Source: Odontesthes bonariensis (taxonomy: Eukaryota; Chordata; Actinopteri; Atheriniformes; Atherinopsidae). Taken from it: a DNA stretch of 64,000 nucleotides. Location of the stretch: positions 30,636,197 to 30,700,196 of the forward strand of contig NC_134509.1 of the NCBI RefSeq assembly GCF_027942865.1, given 5' to 3'. Positions 1 through 9,895 of this stretch are shown piece after piece. Made by a program: the position numbers and the translations under genes. Within the stretch, counting starts at the first letter, position 1. Every line of letters begins with the position of its first letter. The notes beneath the pieces were generated by a model that was given only the letters and a program-made list of their open reading frames with translations, was not told where the DNA came from and did no database searches.

Positions 1-127
1 CACTGTGTGTCTCCTGGACAAACAGCACATCCAGCTTCTTTAACTCAAACAGCTTGAAGAGAGAAGCTCTATTTGTAGCTGAACGTGCTCCATTAATATT
101 TATAGTCCCAATGTTTATGTTATTCAT
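1..127 (-). CDS. LINE ORF2 start (apurinic endonuclease N-terminus), partial
   Basis: Forty-two residues are visible from the ATG at 127 to the window edge. They begin MNNINIGTINING and run to VQETHS, the usual opening of an APE-type LINE endonuclease, where the N and the E of QETH are active-site residues. ORF2 would continue into reverse transcriptase outside the window. The ATG overlaps the ORF1 stop in the sequence ATGA (127-124), so reinitiation after ORF1 termination is a plausible way to translate it. No lesion is seen in the visible part. Confidence 0.82.
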   Translation of the reverse strand, partial: MNNINIGTININGARSATNRASLFKLFELKKLDVLFVQETHS

Positions 128-1098
128 GGAAAGACACTCAGTGAAAAAAAAACAACACAGATAATAAAGAACACACCGCCATGAATTAATTCATTGTCTT
201 CTAACAGTGCAGCTTTGGCCTTCGTCACCAGTTTTTTAAGTCTAAAAACCTCTGGATCGTTAAAAAACCCTTCCCTCTTCAGCCGGTTCACAGACCTGAT
301 AAAACCATCCAGATCAGGGAAAAAGTCCTCGGGCCTCACTCCCCTCTGACCTTTGGTTTCTGCTAAAAACCTCTGGATTTTTTCCCCAGAATAGGCAGTC
401 AGTTTTTCCTCCTGAGAGGCTGTCATCACAACTTCCTCCTCCTCCTCCTCTTCTTCATCTTCCCCCTCCTCAGAGAGACTCTGCTGAGTTCTCCTAGCTT
501 TGCCTCCCCCCTTCTCCTTATCAGCTGTTTTTTTCCTTTTACTGTTTCTCACACTGAGACACGTCTCCATTGACTCTCCATCATTTACATTTTTATCACC
601 ACCTATCCTCGCTACATTATCCTGTCCCGCCCCCACCGTGTCAGGACTCGTAACACCGGCCTTCTCCGCCGGCACCGGGCCCAGGACAGCGGCTTCCTCC
701 GCCGGCCCCGGTCCCGGGACAGCGGCCCCCTCCACCGGCCTCGGTCCCGCGGCATCCGCCTCCCCCACCGGCCTCTCCAGAGCTGGAGACGGAGCCGGAG
801 ACGGAGCCGGGGCCACCGCCGCCCCGGGAACCGAAGCCCCAGCGGCCGCGGAAGCCGAAGCCCCGGCGGCCGGGGGCTCAGCCTCATCCGCCCCCCGTCC
901 CGCACTCGGGACCTCGGCAGTCTCTTTCCTGGCCTCGGGGCACGCCCTGATGAGATGCCCCTCAGCTCCACACCCAAAACACTTCATCGTGTCGGAAGTG
1001 ACAAACACGACGTAATTAAAACCGTCAATCCTGAAATTGAGGGACAGGTTCAGAGGACTGTTGGGCTCTTTTAAAATAATAAATACTTTCCTCCTGTG
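124..1098 (-). CDS. LINE ORF1, C-terminal part (zinc-knuckle RNA-binding protein)
   Basis: The open frame continues from the insertion point at 1098 to the TGA at 126-124. It contains a CCHC knuckle, CFGCGAEGHLIRAC, followed by a long Pro/Ala/Gly-rich low-complexity stretch of degenerate repeats, an acidic run of glutamates and a basic KRKK segment. ORF1 proteins of this LINE type bind element RNA to form the retrotransposition particle. The first half of the protein lies beyond the hAT insertion at 3036-3406. The frame has no stop codon apart from the insertion. Confidence 0.78.
   Translation of the reverse strand, partial: HRRKVFIILKEPNSPLNLSLNFRIDGFNYVVFVTSDTMKCFGCGAEGHLIRACPEARKETAEVPSAGRGADEAEPPAAGASASAAAGASVPGAAVAPAPSPAPSPALERPVGEADAAGPRPVEGAAVPGPGPAEEAAVLGPVPAEKAGVTSPDTVGAGQDNVARIGGDKNVNDGESMETCLSVRNSKRKKTADKEKGGGKARRTQQSLSEEGEDEEEEEEEEVVMTASQEEKLTAYSGEKIQRFLAETKGQRGVRPEDFFPDLDGFIRSVNRLKREGFFNDPEVFRLKKLVTKAKAALLEDNELIHGGVFFIICVVFFSLSVFP
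1091..1098. repeat. Target-site duplication of the hAT insertion, left copy
   Basis: The octamer CTCCTGTG directly precedes the element and is repeated exactly at 3036-3043. An 8-bp duplication is the hallmark of hAT superfamily insertion. Confidence 0.9.
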
Positions 1099-3035
1099 CA
1101 GTGTTGGGTAAGTTACTTTAAAAATGTAATCCGTTACAGTTACAAGTTACCTTGTTTAAAATGTAACTGTAGTGTAACTTTTTGGATTACTTAAAAAAAG
1201 TAATGTAACTAATTACTTTTGGATTACTTTTACCTATTTATGGTATAGGATAATCTGTATATTATCTGTATGATTCTATCTGTATTTATCACATTTATTT
1301 ATACCATGATATTTTTCTTTTCATTGTACTGCCATATCTACATTATACATTCTCTGCACATACATGCATTTCCCTAGGTAATTGATCTATTCAGCACATT
1401 TCTATTAACCATCTTTCCTTACACTAGCTATTAATAACTGCATTTTATCTCTAAATACTGCAGGCTATACAATCTGCACACGTTACACTTGATAAGATGC
1501 CAAACTGCATTTCATTAATAGTCTGATTAACATGGACCTTCAAATCTCTTCGAGATTCTGGTCTGACCAAGACCATAACGAATACGATTCAAAATGGCCT
1601 GGTCAACCCGCCTCCCTCGGGTTGCTACTGGTTGAGGCCAGAAAAGGCTGTGCCTAAGCTTAAGCCAATCACACCACTCTTTCCTCTGACGTATGATTTA
1701 GCTACCAGCGGGGCTAACTGGTAGAATAAACTCTTACCAAAGCCAGTAGGGAGCAAGGCGAAAACGTCTTTCCTGTCAAGAAATTATTCAAGGGCTGTTC
1801 TTTGCTCGATTTTTAACGAGAATCTCCCGTCGAACACTTTCATTACAGCATCTACAGCAGTGTCAAAAGCTTGACGCTGCTCCATGTTGATATTTAATGA
1901 AGCGCTTCCGTGTACAATCCATGGGTTGAGTGGCAGTTCAACCACGTCACTACCTTGAACACGCCTCTACCCTGGGCCGTTGGCGCTGCTGATTGCTTCC
2001 TGACAAAGTGGGTGGAGTTCCCATTTTTTCGGGAACTTGAATCCACCTGAATGAGCAGTTTGCCTGAGTAAGTGTAGCAGAGCCGAAGGTGTTGCGTCAC
2101 TGCGAGGGCGGAGCCTGGGTATTTCATTAATACATGTGCAATGACAATGAAGTGCTCTACTTTAGTAATAAATAAGCAAAGTAAGACTTTTACATCACAT
2201 TTTATTTTTCTTTGCACACCCTTGCTTGTGTGTGTGCGCGAGTACTTCCGGTGAAAACTTCCGGTGATTTGATAGCTAGCGCGTCAGGTTAGGGCCAGTG
2301 GCCGTAAACAAAGGTTAACTTATAGCCGAGAAGAAAGATGATAATATAACGTAGCTAAAAAAGACTAGCTTTCTTCAGTTGCCTAATGCTTACCATTTAG
2401 CAAGCCTAGCAGCCTCGTTGCTAATGCTAGCCGCAGTAACGTTACCAACCATACCCGACGTCAAGGAGTTGGCTGAGCAGGGGCAAGAGTATGGGGCTGG
2501 CAGAGTTAACTTCATAATGGGTGAGTGCAGGTTTCATTCACTTGTTTTCATTCTTTCACAGGATTGATTCACTTCATTGGTTTATCCGGTTGCTGGCCGC
2601 CGAGCCATTATGTGTCTGGGTTTGTGTAGGTTACTGATCATGGTTGTTATCAGTCGATAGTCAGGTTGTGTGATTTGTGTGTGTGAGTGTGTATTTTTTC
2701 TATGGGTACGTGCCATTGACTGTATGAGCGGTCTGTGCTCGTTTTTTTATTTTTATTTAATTAGATTGGAGATACTAATTAATACTGAGGGGGGGCTGGT
2801 CCCGGGGAAAATTGCCAGAGCCGATTTTTTTCCCCAGTCCGACCTGCCGCTCTGTACTTCTGTCACTGCAACCTCGCACAAATTGTAATCCTGTTAAGTA
2901 ACCCCCATTCTCACTGAATGTAACTGTAATCTGAGTACATCGTTTTTGCTTGTACTGTAACGGATTACAGTTACTTTTATTTTGTATCCTTTTACCGTAA
3001 CGCCGTTACATGTAATCCGTTACTCCCCAACCCTG
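1099..3035. mobile_element. hAT-type DNA transposon carrying a RecQ-like helicase fragment
   Basis: A 1,937-bp element begins CAGTGTTGGGTAAGTTACTT and ends in the inverse of CAGGGTTGGGGAGTAACGG, a common fish hAT terminus rich in GTTAC and GTAATC motifs. Perfect 8-bp target duplications flank it. No complete transposase is present, so it is non-autonomous or decayed. Inside are a minus-strand RecQ-like coding fragment (1625-1885), a central region with CpGs and CCGGAAGT-like motifs (about 2240-2340), and a short plus-strand frame at 2379-2519 followed by GTGAGT, which could be a first exon with its splice donor. Confidence 0.85.
1625..1885 (-). pseudogene. RecQ-type DNA helicase N-terminal fragment inside the hAT element
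   Basis: From an ATG at 1885 the minus strand encodes about 85 recognisable residues. They include the EQRTALE stretch of the RecQ Q-motif region and a clear Walker A loop, LLPTGFGKSLFYQLAPLVA (about 1780-1720), which binds ATP in RecQ/WRN-family 3'-5' helicases. An in-frame TAA falls just after EQRTALE where related proteins have an aromatic residue, and the similarity stops after about 1640. The later helicase motifs, including the DEAH box, are absent. This is therefore a captured or relic fragment and not a working enzyme. It could also be the first exon of a larger, now deleted element-borne helicase. Confidence 0.72.
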
Positions 3036-3043
3036 CTCCTGTG
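3036..3043. repeat. Target-site duplication of the hAT insertion, right copy
   Basis: Exact repeat of the CTCCTGTG octamer found left of the element. Removing the element and one octamer rejoins LINE ORF1 in frame. Confidence 0.9.
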
Positions 3044-3406
3044 GCACACCACGTGCCTGAGCTTCAGGGATTTACACCCCAGCAGCAGCATCCTTATGGG
3101 GGACACTATCTGTCCATATCTGGACAGAGCTTTGCTCAGCTCTTCATTCTTTATGAAGGGAGGAGCGTTCGAAATGGTGACCCCTTTCGCCAGGTTAACC
3201 AGCAGGTACACCGGGGTAAGCACGTCTCTGAGGACAATGCCAGCCTCGACCACCCGCTCCACTTTGTGCACCGCGTCCAGATAGACCACCACCTCGCTGT
3301 TCATTCTGGACGCGGATTTTACGCTGTCAAATCCCACCACTTCCCCCACAGCACAGACCATCCTCCTCCACTGAGCAACCTGCCTGCGCCAACACCCTGA
3401 TGGCAT
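3036..3406 (-). CDS. LINE ORF1, N-terminal part
   Basis: The frame from the ATG at 3406 (MPSGCWRRQVAQWRRM) encodes the N-terminal half of ORF1 up to the hAT insertion. It includes a segment resembling the RNA-recognition fold of fish LINE ORF1 (GVTISNAPPFIKNEELSKAL, then RYGQIVSPI). The open frame extends upstream to 3535, but this ATG gives the most family-like start. The frame rejoins the part at 124-1098 exactly when the transposon and one target repeat are removed, so the LINE ORF1 was open when the hAT inserted. Confidence 0.72.
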
Positions 3407-3625
3407 GTCGGGGTGTGAGCTTCTCCAGCTCCTCCTGACCACCACCGGCAGCGGGCATCCTGCCCGACTACCCCCCTCCCCCCACCCTACCACCACAACA
3501 CCAAACAGATAACAGACACACAAGACAAAAAACACAGAAAACTGGAAAAAAGTTTTGATACAAGCTCAAAACACTCGCCACGCTCTCACAAACACTTGCT
3601 CCGCAAACCGCTCACGGTTGCGCAC

Positions 3626-3626
<1 letters not shown>

Positions 3627-3664
<38 letters not shown>

Positions 3665-3712
3665 GAGAGAGAGCGAGAGAGCGAGAGAGAGAGAGAGAGA
3701 GAGAGAGCGAGA
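3627..3712. repeat. (GA)n microsatellite
   Basis: About 85 bp of GA dinucleotides with occasional GC interruptions, just upstream of the LINE ORF1. Apparent reading frames through it (Arg-Glu or Ser-Leu runs) are artefacts. Confidence 0.95.
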
Positions 3713-4869
3713 TGGGGACATTTTATGCCAGAGCATCGATATCTGTTTTTTCCCCAACTACTAAAAACATTAGAACTAACAAACCCCCTTTTTCTACAAC
3801 TAGACAGTCCCATTGAGGGACAATGGAAGACAATGACACCAGTAACATGTTCCAGTGAAGCAGGTGACATTAGCCCAGATAAGGACAGTCCAGTCTTGCC
3901 AAAAATCCCAGCTAAAACCAAGGAGCACACAGACAGCAGAACGAAGTACTGGCTAATTAATGCTAGGAGTAACTTTAGCTAAATGAGTGCAGACAAAAAT
4001 AACTATTAAATCAACAGAGGAGGATATAATTAGACAAAAAGGGCTGGCAAGTGGCTCAGCCAGCCTGAAGCTTTATTTATGGATTTAGGATCATCATTTT
4101 GCCACCGAAGGCCATCGATGTTGACAATAACAGTCTGAAGGGTTATTGTTTTAGCCTCTGGTAAGAATACTGATTTAGTGAAAAAAAGAAAACACATTCA
4201 GAAATGGAGAAAAAGAGCTTAACAATAAATTCCTGTAGCTAATGTTGAGAAAAACAGCATGAAAATACAGTATGGGCTTACTGTGATATATCTAGTACTT
4301 TATGGGATGATAGAAATATTACTCAGGTCTGTTCCTAAGTCCAAGTGAAAATCACTGTGAGACGGGTTTAATATGAGGGAACTCCACACAGTAAACACAT
4401 CTTTGAACTTACTTGGTGCAAACTTCCTGGTGGGTTCCTGGTGTCCTCCTGTCGTGTGTGTGCTCTGATGTGTCCTGTGCTGAGTCTTTGTTTTGACTGG
4501 CGACCGCCTCGCCACTTGGGAAACCTCCTCTAGAATGGCCTCTCTGTACTCTTGCTCCTAAGCATACACACACCACCAAGCTTTAGCCCACTACAACAAA
4601 CTGTTTAACCCTTGGACGCAAACAGCAGACTTGTAACTTTATAATTGCCACTTTGCAGCAGTTTGATGTACTTTCATCACATCTGAATGTTTGAAATGCA
4701 GTGAAGTGCACTTATGGACAAATTTGCAAGAAATATTTACAAGACATTGGTGGGACACGGCCCAACTTTGAAGTGAATAACTCTTAATGTCTCTGTATGC
4801 GATTATGGACGGTTCTTATTTGTTAATACTTGTGAAGATCTCTACTGTGTAAAAGACAATTGTATGTCT
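3713..4869. other. Intergenic DNA, nothing identified
   Basis: Unique-looking sequence between the LINE 5' end and the truncated end of the gypsy element. Reading frames are short and unlike known proteins. Confidence 0.5.
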
Positions 4870-6557
4870 TACTAATAGGACAGGCTTGAACGTAGTCTCT
4901 TATGTCCTTGTGGAGAGCCGGCCACCAGAAACGTCTAGAGATTAGGGAAATGGTGCGACTGATACCAGGATGCGCTGAAAACTTCGAAGTATGACCCCAA
5001 TGGATGACACGGGATCTCACAGACGAAGGTACGTAGATTCTGTTAGCAGGACCATTACCCCGGATCGGGTTCACGATGTAGTGCTTGATTCACCACCTCC
5101 TCTATATCCCAGGACAAAGGACCAACAAAACATGAGGGGGGAAGTATAGTAGTGTCTGGAGAATCATCTTATTTTGTTGCATATTGGCGTGAAAGGGCAT
5201 CTGGTTTAATATTTTTTGAACCAGGGCGGAATGTAATGTTCAAGTTAAATCGAGAGAAGAATAATGACCATCGTGACTGCCGGGAGTTCAAACGTTTAGC
5301 TGAGGACAAGTACAATAGGTTCCTGTGATCCGTCCAGACCAAAATGGGAGTCTCCGTGCCCTCCAGCCAATGACACCATTACTCTAAAGCTAATTTGATG
5401 GCCAGTAATTCACGGTCACCCACATCGTAATTTCGTTCTGCGTCGGATAAATTTTGGGAGAAAAAGGCACAAGGATGCAGTTTGTTATCATGACCAGAAC
5501 GTTGAGAGAGCACAGCTCCTACTCCAGAATCGGAGGCGTCTACCTCCATAACAAACTGTTGGGATGAATCAGGATGAACCAAAATGGGTGCTTGAGAGAA
5601 CCTCCTCTTCAATTCCCGAAAAGCAGCATCAGCTTCGGGGAACCAGGTAAACCTTTTCTTGGTTGATGTGAGAGCAGTCAATGGTGCGGCCACCTGGCTG
5701 TAATTTCGGACAAAGCGGCGGTAAAAGTTTGCAAAACCGAGGAACCGCTGAAGCTGTTTACGGTTCTCTGGAACAGGCCACTCTAAAACTGCCTTTATCT
5801 TGGCTGGATCCGACCGAACCTGCCCACCCTCGAGAATGTATCCCAAAAAGGTAACAGAGGTCTTGTGAAACTCGCATTTTTCTGCCTTGACGAACAGCCT
5901 GTTCTCCAAGAGTCGGTGTAAGACCATACGCACATGCTGTCGGTGTTCTGACAGGGACATCATTTATCAAGGCCTGAAAAACTGCTGGTGTATTACATAA
6001 TCCAAATGGCATGACCAAATATTCAAAATGACCCAATGGCGTCTTAAATGCAGTTTTCCACTCATCTCCTTGACGAATGCGTACTAGATGATAGGCATTA
6101 CGCAGGTCAAGCTTGGTGAAGATGGTAGCCTCCTGCACAGGTTCAAATGCAGAGGATATCAAAGGCAGAGGATATCTGTTCTTAATGGTTATTAGGTTCA
6201 GACCCCGATAATGCAAGGACGAAGAGAGCCATCCTTCTTCCCAACAAAGAAAAAACCCGCCCCTAGTGGTGACGTAGAGTGACGGATTACACCTGCGGCT
6301 AAAGAATCCCTTATATATGTCTCCATAGCTTCCCTCTCGGAACGTGAGATATTAAAAAGCCTACTAGAGGGAAGGGGAACACCGGGATGTAAATTAATGG
6401 CACAATCATAAGGCCGATGAGCTGGTAAGGACAACGCCTTGTGTATATTGAAAACCTGTCCTAGGTCGTGATATTCCTCAGGGATCAGCGTCAGCTCAAC
6501 CGGTTCGGATCCTCCCTCACCAGTCGGGGATGGTCCCGGAGCCACTGCTGACTGCAA
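4870..6557 (-). pseudogene. gypsy pol (RT, RNase H, integrase N-terminus), broken
   Basis: RT begins after the protease and shows [13 protein letters not shown], then [12 protein letters not shown] (motif A with the first catalytic Asp) and [17 protein letters not shown] 4-nt deletion shifts the frame within the DYRxLN motif (about 6205). At about 5955 the sequence passes from the ALINDV segment straight to LSEHRQHV, so the YxDD catalytic box is gone. The RNase H domain ([15 protein letters not shown]) then follows, with an in-frame TAA near 5378 before WCHWLEGTE. Its C-terminal part ends at the usual KPDALSR motif. A 1-nt insertion (about 5080) precedes the integrase zinc finger, where HTSKFSAHPG supplies the histidines and QACPIS has only one of the usual two cysteines. 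No active enzyme can be made. Confidence 0.85.
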
Positions 6558-7002
6558 ACATGAGGAGAGACCAGGAACTGATAGTTAGGTTTACCCAATT
6601 AACCTGAGGATTGTGTAACTTGAGCCATTCAAAACCCAAGACCACCTCTGACTGTTTAACAGGGAACACATAAAAAGAGATCCACTCACGATGGTTACCT
6701 GAGATGATCATCTCAACTGGCTTGGTCCGGTGGGTCACTCTGGGAAGATCCTTCCCATCGAGAGCAGTAACGTGCATGGGTGAGTTCAGGGGCTCCGTGG
6801 CAATGTGGTAACGTGAGACAAAATCTTGATCAATGATATCCTGATCACAACCAGAATCAATGAGAGCAGAGACCTCATGTTGTCGGCCATTAATCAGAAG
6901 TGTGGCTGCCAGGGTACAATGAGGGGAATTTGCTTCAGGGGTTTGGTCCACCGGTCTCCCCTTTACTTCCGATGGACCCTCTCTTTTGGCCGAAACAGGC
7001 AT
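6517..7002 (-). CDS. gypsy aspartic protease region
   Basis: This frame overlaps the gag C-terminus and encodes a retropepsin-like domain. The active-site motif [12 protein letters not shown] supplies the catalytic Asp-Ser-Gly, and [17 protein letters not shown] forms the hydrophobic end of the fold. The protease would cleave the Gag-Pol polyprotein. The frame differs from gag, so frameshifting or a past indel is needed. The domain looks complete, but the element around it is dead. Confidence 0.78.
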   Translation of the reverse strand: MPVSAKREGPSEVKGRPVDQTPEANSPHCTLAATLLINGRQHEVSALIDSGCDQDIIDQDFVSRYHIATEPLNSPMHVTALDGKDLPRVTHRTKPVEMIISGNHREWISFYVFPVKQSEVVLGFEWLKLHNPQVNWVNLTISSWSLLMFAVSSGSGTIPDW

Positions 7003-7935
7003 CTGGAAACAAAGTGATTAGGAGAGGCGCAGTAGTAACACTGCTTGTGTTCCCTACGTTTAGCCCTCTCTTCTGGATTGAGTTTTGTCCCTCCTAGTTG
7101 CATGGGTTCAGGTTCATTAGCCACCGGTCCTTGAACAGTGGCTTGAGGAACAGAAAACCCTCTGGTGGAGTCCAGATGAGACCTTTTCCTTTCTCTGAGT
7201 CGATTATCCATTCTAGTGGCCAGAGAGATTAATTCATTCAATGTCTTGGGCTCCTCTATAGTGGCCAAACTGTCTTTCAGTGATTCATCGAGTGCCTGAT
7301 AAAAGGCTGATTCTAGTGCTTTGCTACCCCAACCAGATGATGCAGCTAAAGTCCGGAACTCAATAGCAAATTCAGTGATGGGACGATTTGCTTGCCTTGT
7401 CGTCATTAATCTCTGTGAGCTATCAGCTGAATCAAACTCAGGTGAGAAGACTTCTTTAAACTCCGTTAGAAAATCGTCAAAGGAGCAGCCAAAATTATTT
7501 AAGTCAGTGAAACGAGCCTCAGCCCATCTTAAAGTCTTCCCAGTGAGCAGACTAATCATGTAGGAAATCTTATCACTGTCCTGAGGAAAAGACTGGGGAT
7601 AACGATTGAATACTAGGGAGCATTGTAACAGGAAGCCACCGCATGATCTGGCCTCACCAGAGAATTTCTCAGGGCTGGGTGTAGCGACCTCACGTGGATG
7701 AAGGATGGTAGGTCTAGGTGATGACGTGGCAGTCTCCTCCGTTAACCCGGAAGTAACTCGAGCCTGACTCTGTTGAGAAAGCTGGGTTAATCTCTGTAAC
7801 TGCTGAGTATTTTCACTTAGTTGGTCATGCATGACTCTCAGGAGGGACTCGTGGGAGTGAATCTCCTGTTGCTGATCAGCTATCGCCTTCCTGAGTGCGT
7901 CCGCTGGGCTGGTTTGGTCAGAGTGTTCTGTCATG
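6963..7935 (-). CDS. gypsy Gag polyprotein
   Basis: I take the ATG at 7935 (MTEHSDQTSPADALRKAI) as the start because related fish gypsy Gags open this way; the frame also continues 35 nt upstream. In order: a coiled-coil N-terminus rich in Gln and Leu, the capsid-like region (EKFSGEARSCGGFLLQCSLV, then KISYMISLLTGKTLRWAEA, and FDDFLTEFKEVF), and a C-terminal CCHC knuckle, [14 protein letters not shown]. The length, about 323 residues, suits the family. No internal stop is seen, so gag has outlasted pol in this copy. Gag would package element RNA in cytoplasmic particles. Confidence 0.82.
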
Positions 7936-8691
7936 TTTTTAGCCAGGTGTCTAGCCCACATGCAGAACACACTCAGGAGAACGAGGTAAGTTTTAAAGTC
8001 TTTTTCTTATGAAAACTGTTAAACTGGATCGGGAACCCGGGAGCTGGCACATCCACTGGACAGAGACAGATGAGGTTAGTGACTTGAGTCTTTGGAGAGT
8101 AATATCGGCAGTAGATTTCAGTGTAGCTTACTTCTTGATCTTGTGGTTCCTTGCCAGAGAGAGGTGAGCCAGATCTTGAGCCGTACTGCTTGTTAGTGGC
8201 TGAATCCGAACGTAGGTGGCGTGGAAGCGGTAGTCTGGTATGTTGGAGGGTAAGCAGGGTTCGGTCTCAGTGGGAGCGATCAGAGGAGCTGTCAGCGTGG
8301 TGTTCGACCAGAACTTGACATCAACGCAGTAAACTTGAATCGTGGAGCTTGGAACCTGGTAACTTGATAGCAGGTAATCCTGGAAACAAAACAAGGTACG
8401 TGAGTATCTTCTTAAGAACCAGACAAGAAGCATGAGCATAAATCCAATAGGAACAAGACGAGGTAGCATGAGCTATGAGCATGAAGGAGCCAGGCGGTAA
8501 CACTCGTACCAACTTGTGTAACACTCTGACAAAGAGGTGCTGGCAGCCAACTCCCTTTATGCTCCCACTTAATGAGCTCCTGATGCAGAACACCTGTAGA
8601 AGCACCACCAGATACCGACGCCACCTGTCGGAAGCAGAAGAAAGCAGCAGGCAAAAACACCACAACAAGCAGACATTTCCAGATCCTGACA
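7936..8691 (-). repeat. gypsy 5' LTR and leader (approximate)
   Basis: Read on the minus strand, the region opens with TGTCAGGATCTGG at 8691, a frequent start for fish gypsy LTRs, and leads to gag. With no 3' LTR to compare, the LTR end and the primer-binding site cannot be fixed; a site near 8050-8030 is possible. Confidence 0.5.
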
Positions 8692-9222
8692 TGCACTTCC
8701 GCAAAAGGTTTTGAAATGAGTAACAAGACAAACTACTGATGTTTAAAAGGAGAAGTTTTATTTTTTCTTTGGTCAAAGTTTTGCAGTTTTCCAAGTTGCT
8801 GATACTCAGTAAATGGCCATTTGCCATAATGTACTGAATGGATTGCATGTTACACACAGCTGTGCTCGTGTTTGTGTTGTTACTAGTTTAACTGTTTTTA
8901 GCATGTCATGTGTTTTGATCTGAGAAGCAGGAATCTAATCTGATGTATGTTGTGTTTCTGATGATAGGGAACCTGACTTCCTCAAAAATGTGAGTTTATG
9001 TTCATTTTTGAAAAATTGAGGAAGGCTCTGAAAACCAATGATAGCAGATCCAGAATATGACCACTTTAGCGGAAGCTAACCTCTCACCTTTACATGCACT
9101 CCATCCGCTATCTGTAAATATCATTGACACCTGAAAATTAAACAAAATTTAAAGGAGTGCATTTTCTCATCAGCTGTATTTGAGAGGTGTCACACAGGTG
9201 CTGTGTGAACTATCTTTCTGCC
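8692..9222. other. Downstream flank of the lectin relic, partly duplicated
   Basis: Non-coding. The stretch near 8800-8900 (GTACTGAATGGATTGCATGTTA) resembles 14950-15000 downstream of the intact lectin gene, so the 3' flank was copied along with the lectin exons. Confidence 0.5.
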
Positions 9223-9895
9223 TCATTGCGTAAAGTTCCCCTCACATATCCAGGGCAGCAAAATGGAACAATCTGCATCATTCCAACTCTTTTCTGCTGT
9301 AAAAGTCTTTATTTATTTCCCCACAGTTTTCAGCTGTGCCACCATTTGGCTCCTTTGAAGTCCAGTAGCTAAAATAGAAAAAATAAAAGATGTGACAGAA
9401 ATTCAGTGAATAATTTTTTTGTTTTTTTGTTTTCAAGATTACAGATTAAAATTATTCATGTGAACATTGGAAAACAAGAATCATTTATGAACAAGCAATT
9501 AAACTTAAATCTTGTGTTCAGTCGAGTCCCATCCACCCATTTCCATGTTCCTTCTCTCTCAAGATCATTCAGTCCAATCCACATTCGCTTCTTGAAATGG
9601 TTTGCAAAATCCTAGGTTAAAAGAAGGGAAATCTAACAATAAATATGAACTGATGTAAAAGTTTTCTCTGCCTCAATGATCTTTGCATCCATTCACTATA
9701 ATGCTTTTTATTCTAAATGATGTTGGTATTATGTTTTTCATGCACAGAGATTCATTCACAGACATACCTGTTCCTCTTTACTGTTGATAATCAACAGGTC
9801 TGCACCTTTTTGGCACAATCATTTCTACTTGCTTGCCAGGTTTGTGCGTCAGAGGAAACATAATAAGCACCACCTCTGAAAAAGTTCCATCCTTG
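9223..9895 (-). pseudogene. C-type lectin domain relic (three CTLD exons)
   Basis: Three segments match the three CTLD exons of the intact gene at 16201-24721. Exon A (9768-about 9895) has lost the acceptor AG and one base in the run before GCAGACCTG, which shifts the frame. Exon B (9511-9611, 101 nt) keeps its frame (MWIGLNDLEREGTWKWVDG), but its splice donor GT is AT (intron base 9510). Exon C (9223-9368) is 146 nt and not 142 or 148, because of a 1-nt insertion between NKDFYSRK and the SWNDADC segment. It keeps the EPN and WND motifs in separate frames. No membrane or stalk exon was found upstream, so it is a partial duplicate that has died. Confidence 0.85.

Larger units (their letters stand above)
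1..3615 (-). mobile_element. Tx1/L1-like LINE, 5' part, interrupted by a hAT element
   Basis: Non-LTR retrotransposon on the minus strand. Its 5' end lies near the GA-repeat at about 3615, ORF1 follows, and ORF2 runs off the window edge at position 1. ORF1 is broken by a 1,937-bp DNA transposon (1099-3035). The start of ORF2 and the zinc-knuckle ORF1 are typical of fish Tx1/L1-clade LINEs. Clade placement is by recognition of the protein style, not by a search. Confidence 0.82.
4870..8691 (-). mobile_element. Ty3/gypsy LTR retrotransposon, 3'-truncated and inactivated
   Basis: Minus-strand element in the order LTR/leader, gag, protease, reverse transcriptase, RNase H, integrase zinc-binding domain. 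The integrase core and the 3' LTR are missing; similarity stops near 4870. Lesions seen: a 4-nt deletion in the DYRxLN region of RT, loss of the segment with the YxDD box, a nonsense codon in RNase H, and a 1-nt insertion before the integrase finger. No intact copy for comparison lies in this window. Confidence 0.85.

Noticed and set aside
500..1015. Plus-strand 171-codon frame and a second minus-strand frame over LINE ORF1
   Set aside because: Both are shadows of the low-complexity, GC-rich part of ORF1; only the zinc-knuckle frame makes family sense.
2379..2567. Plus-strand short frame in the hAT element as a gene of its own
   Set aside because: Only a possible first exon with a donor; no partner exon is present, so it is mentioned under the element and not called.
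3555..3930. Long frames rich in Arg-Glu or Leu-Ser
   Set aside because: They are translations of the GA microsatellite.
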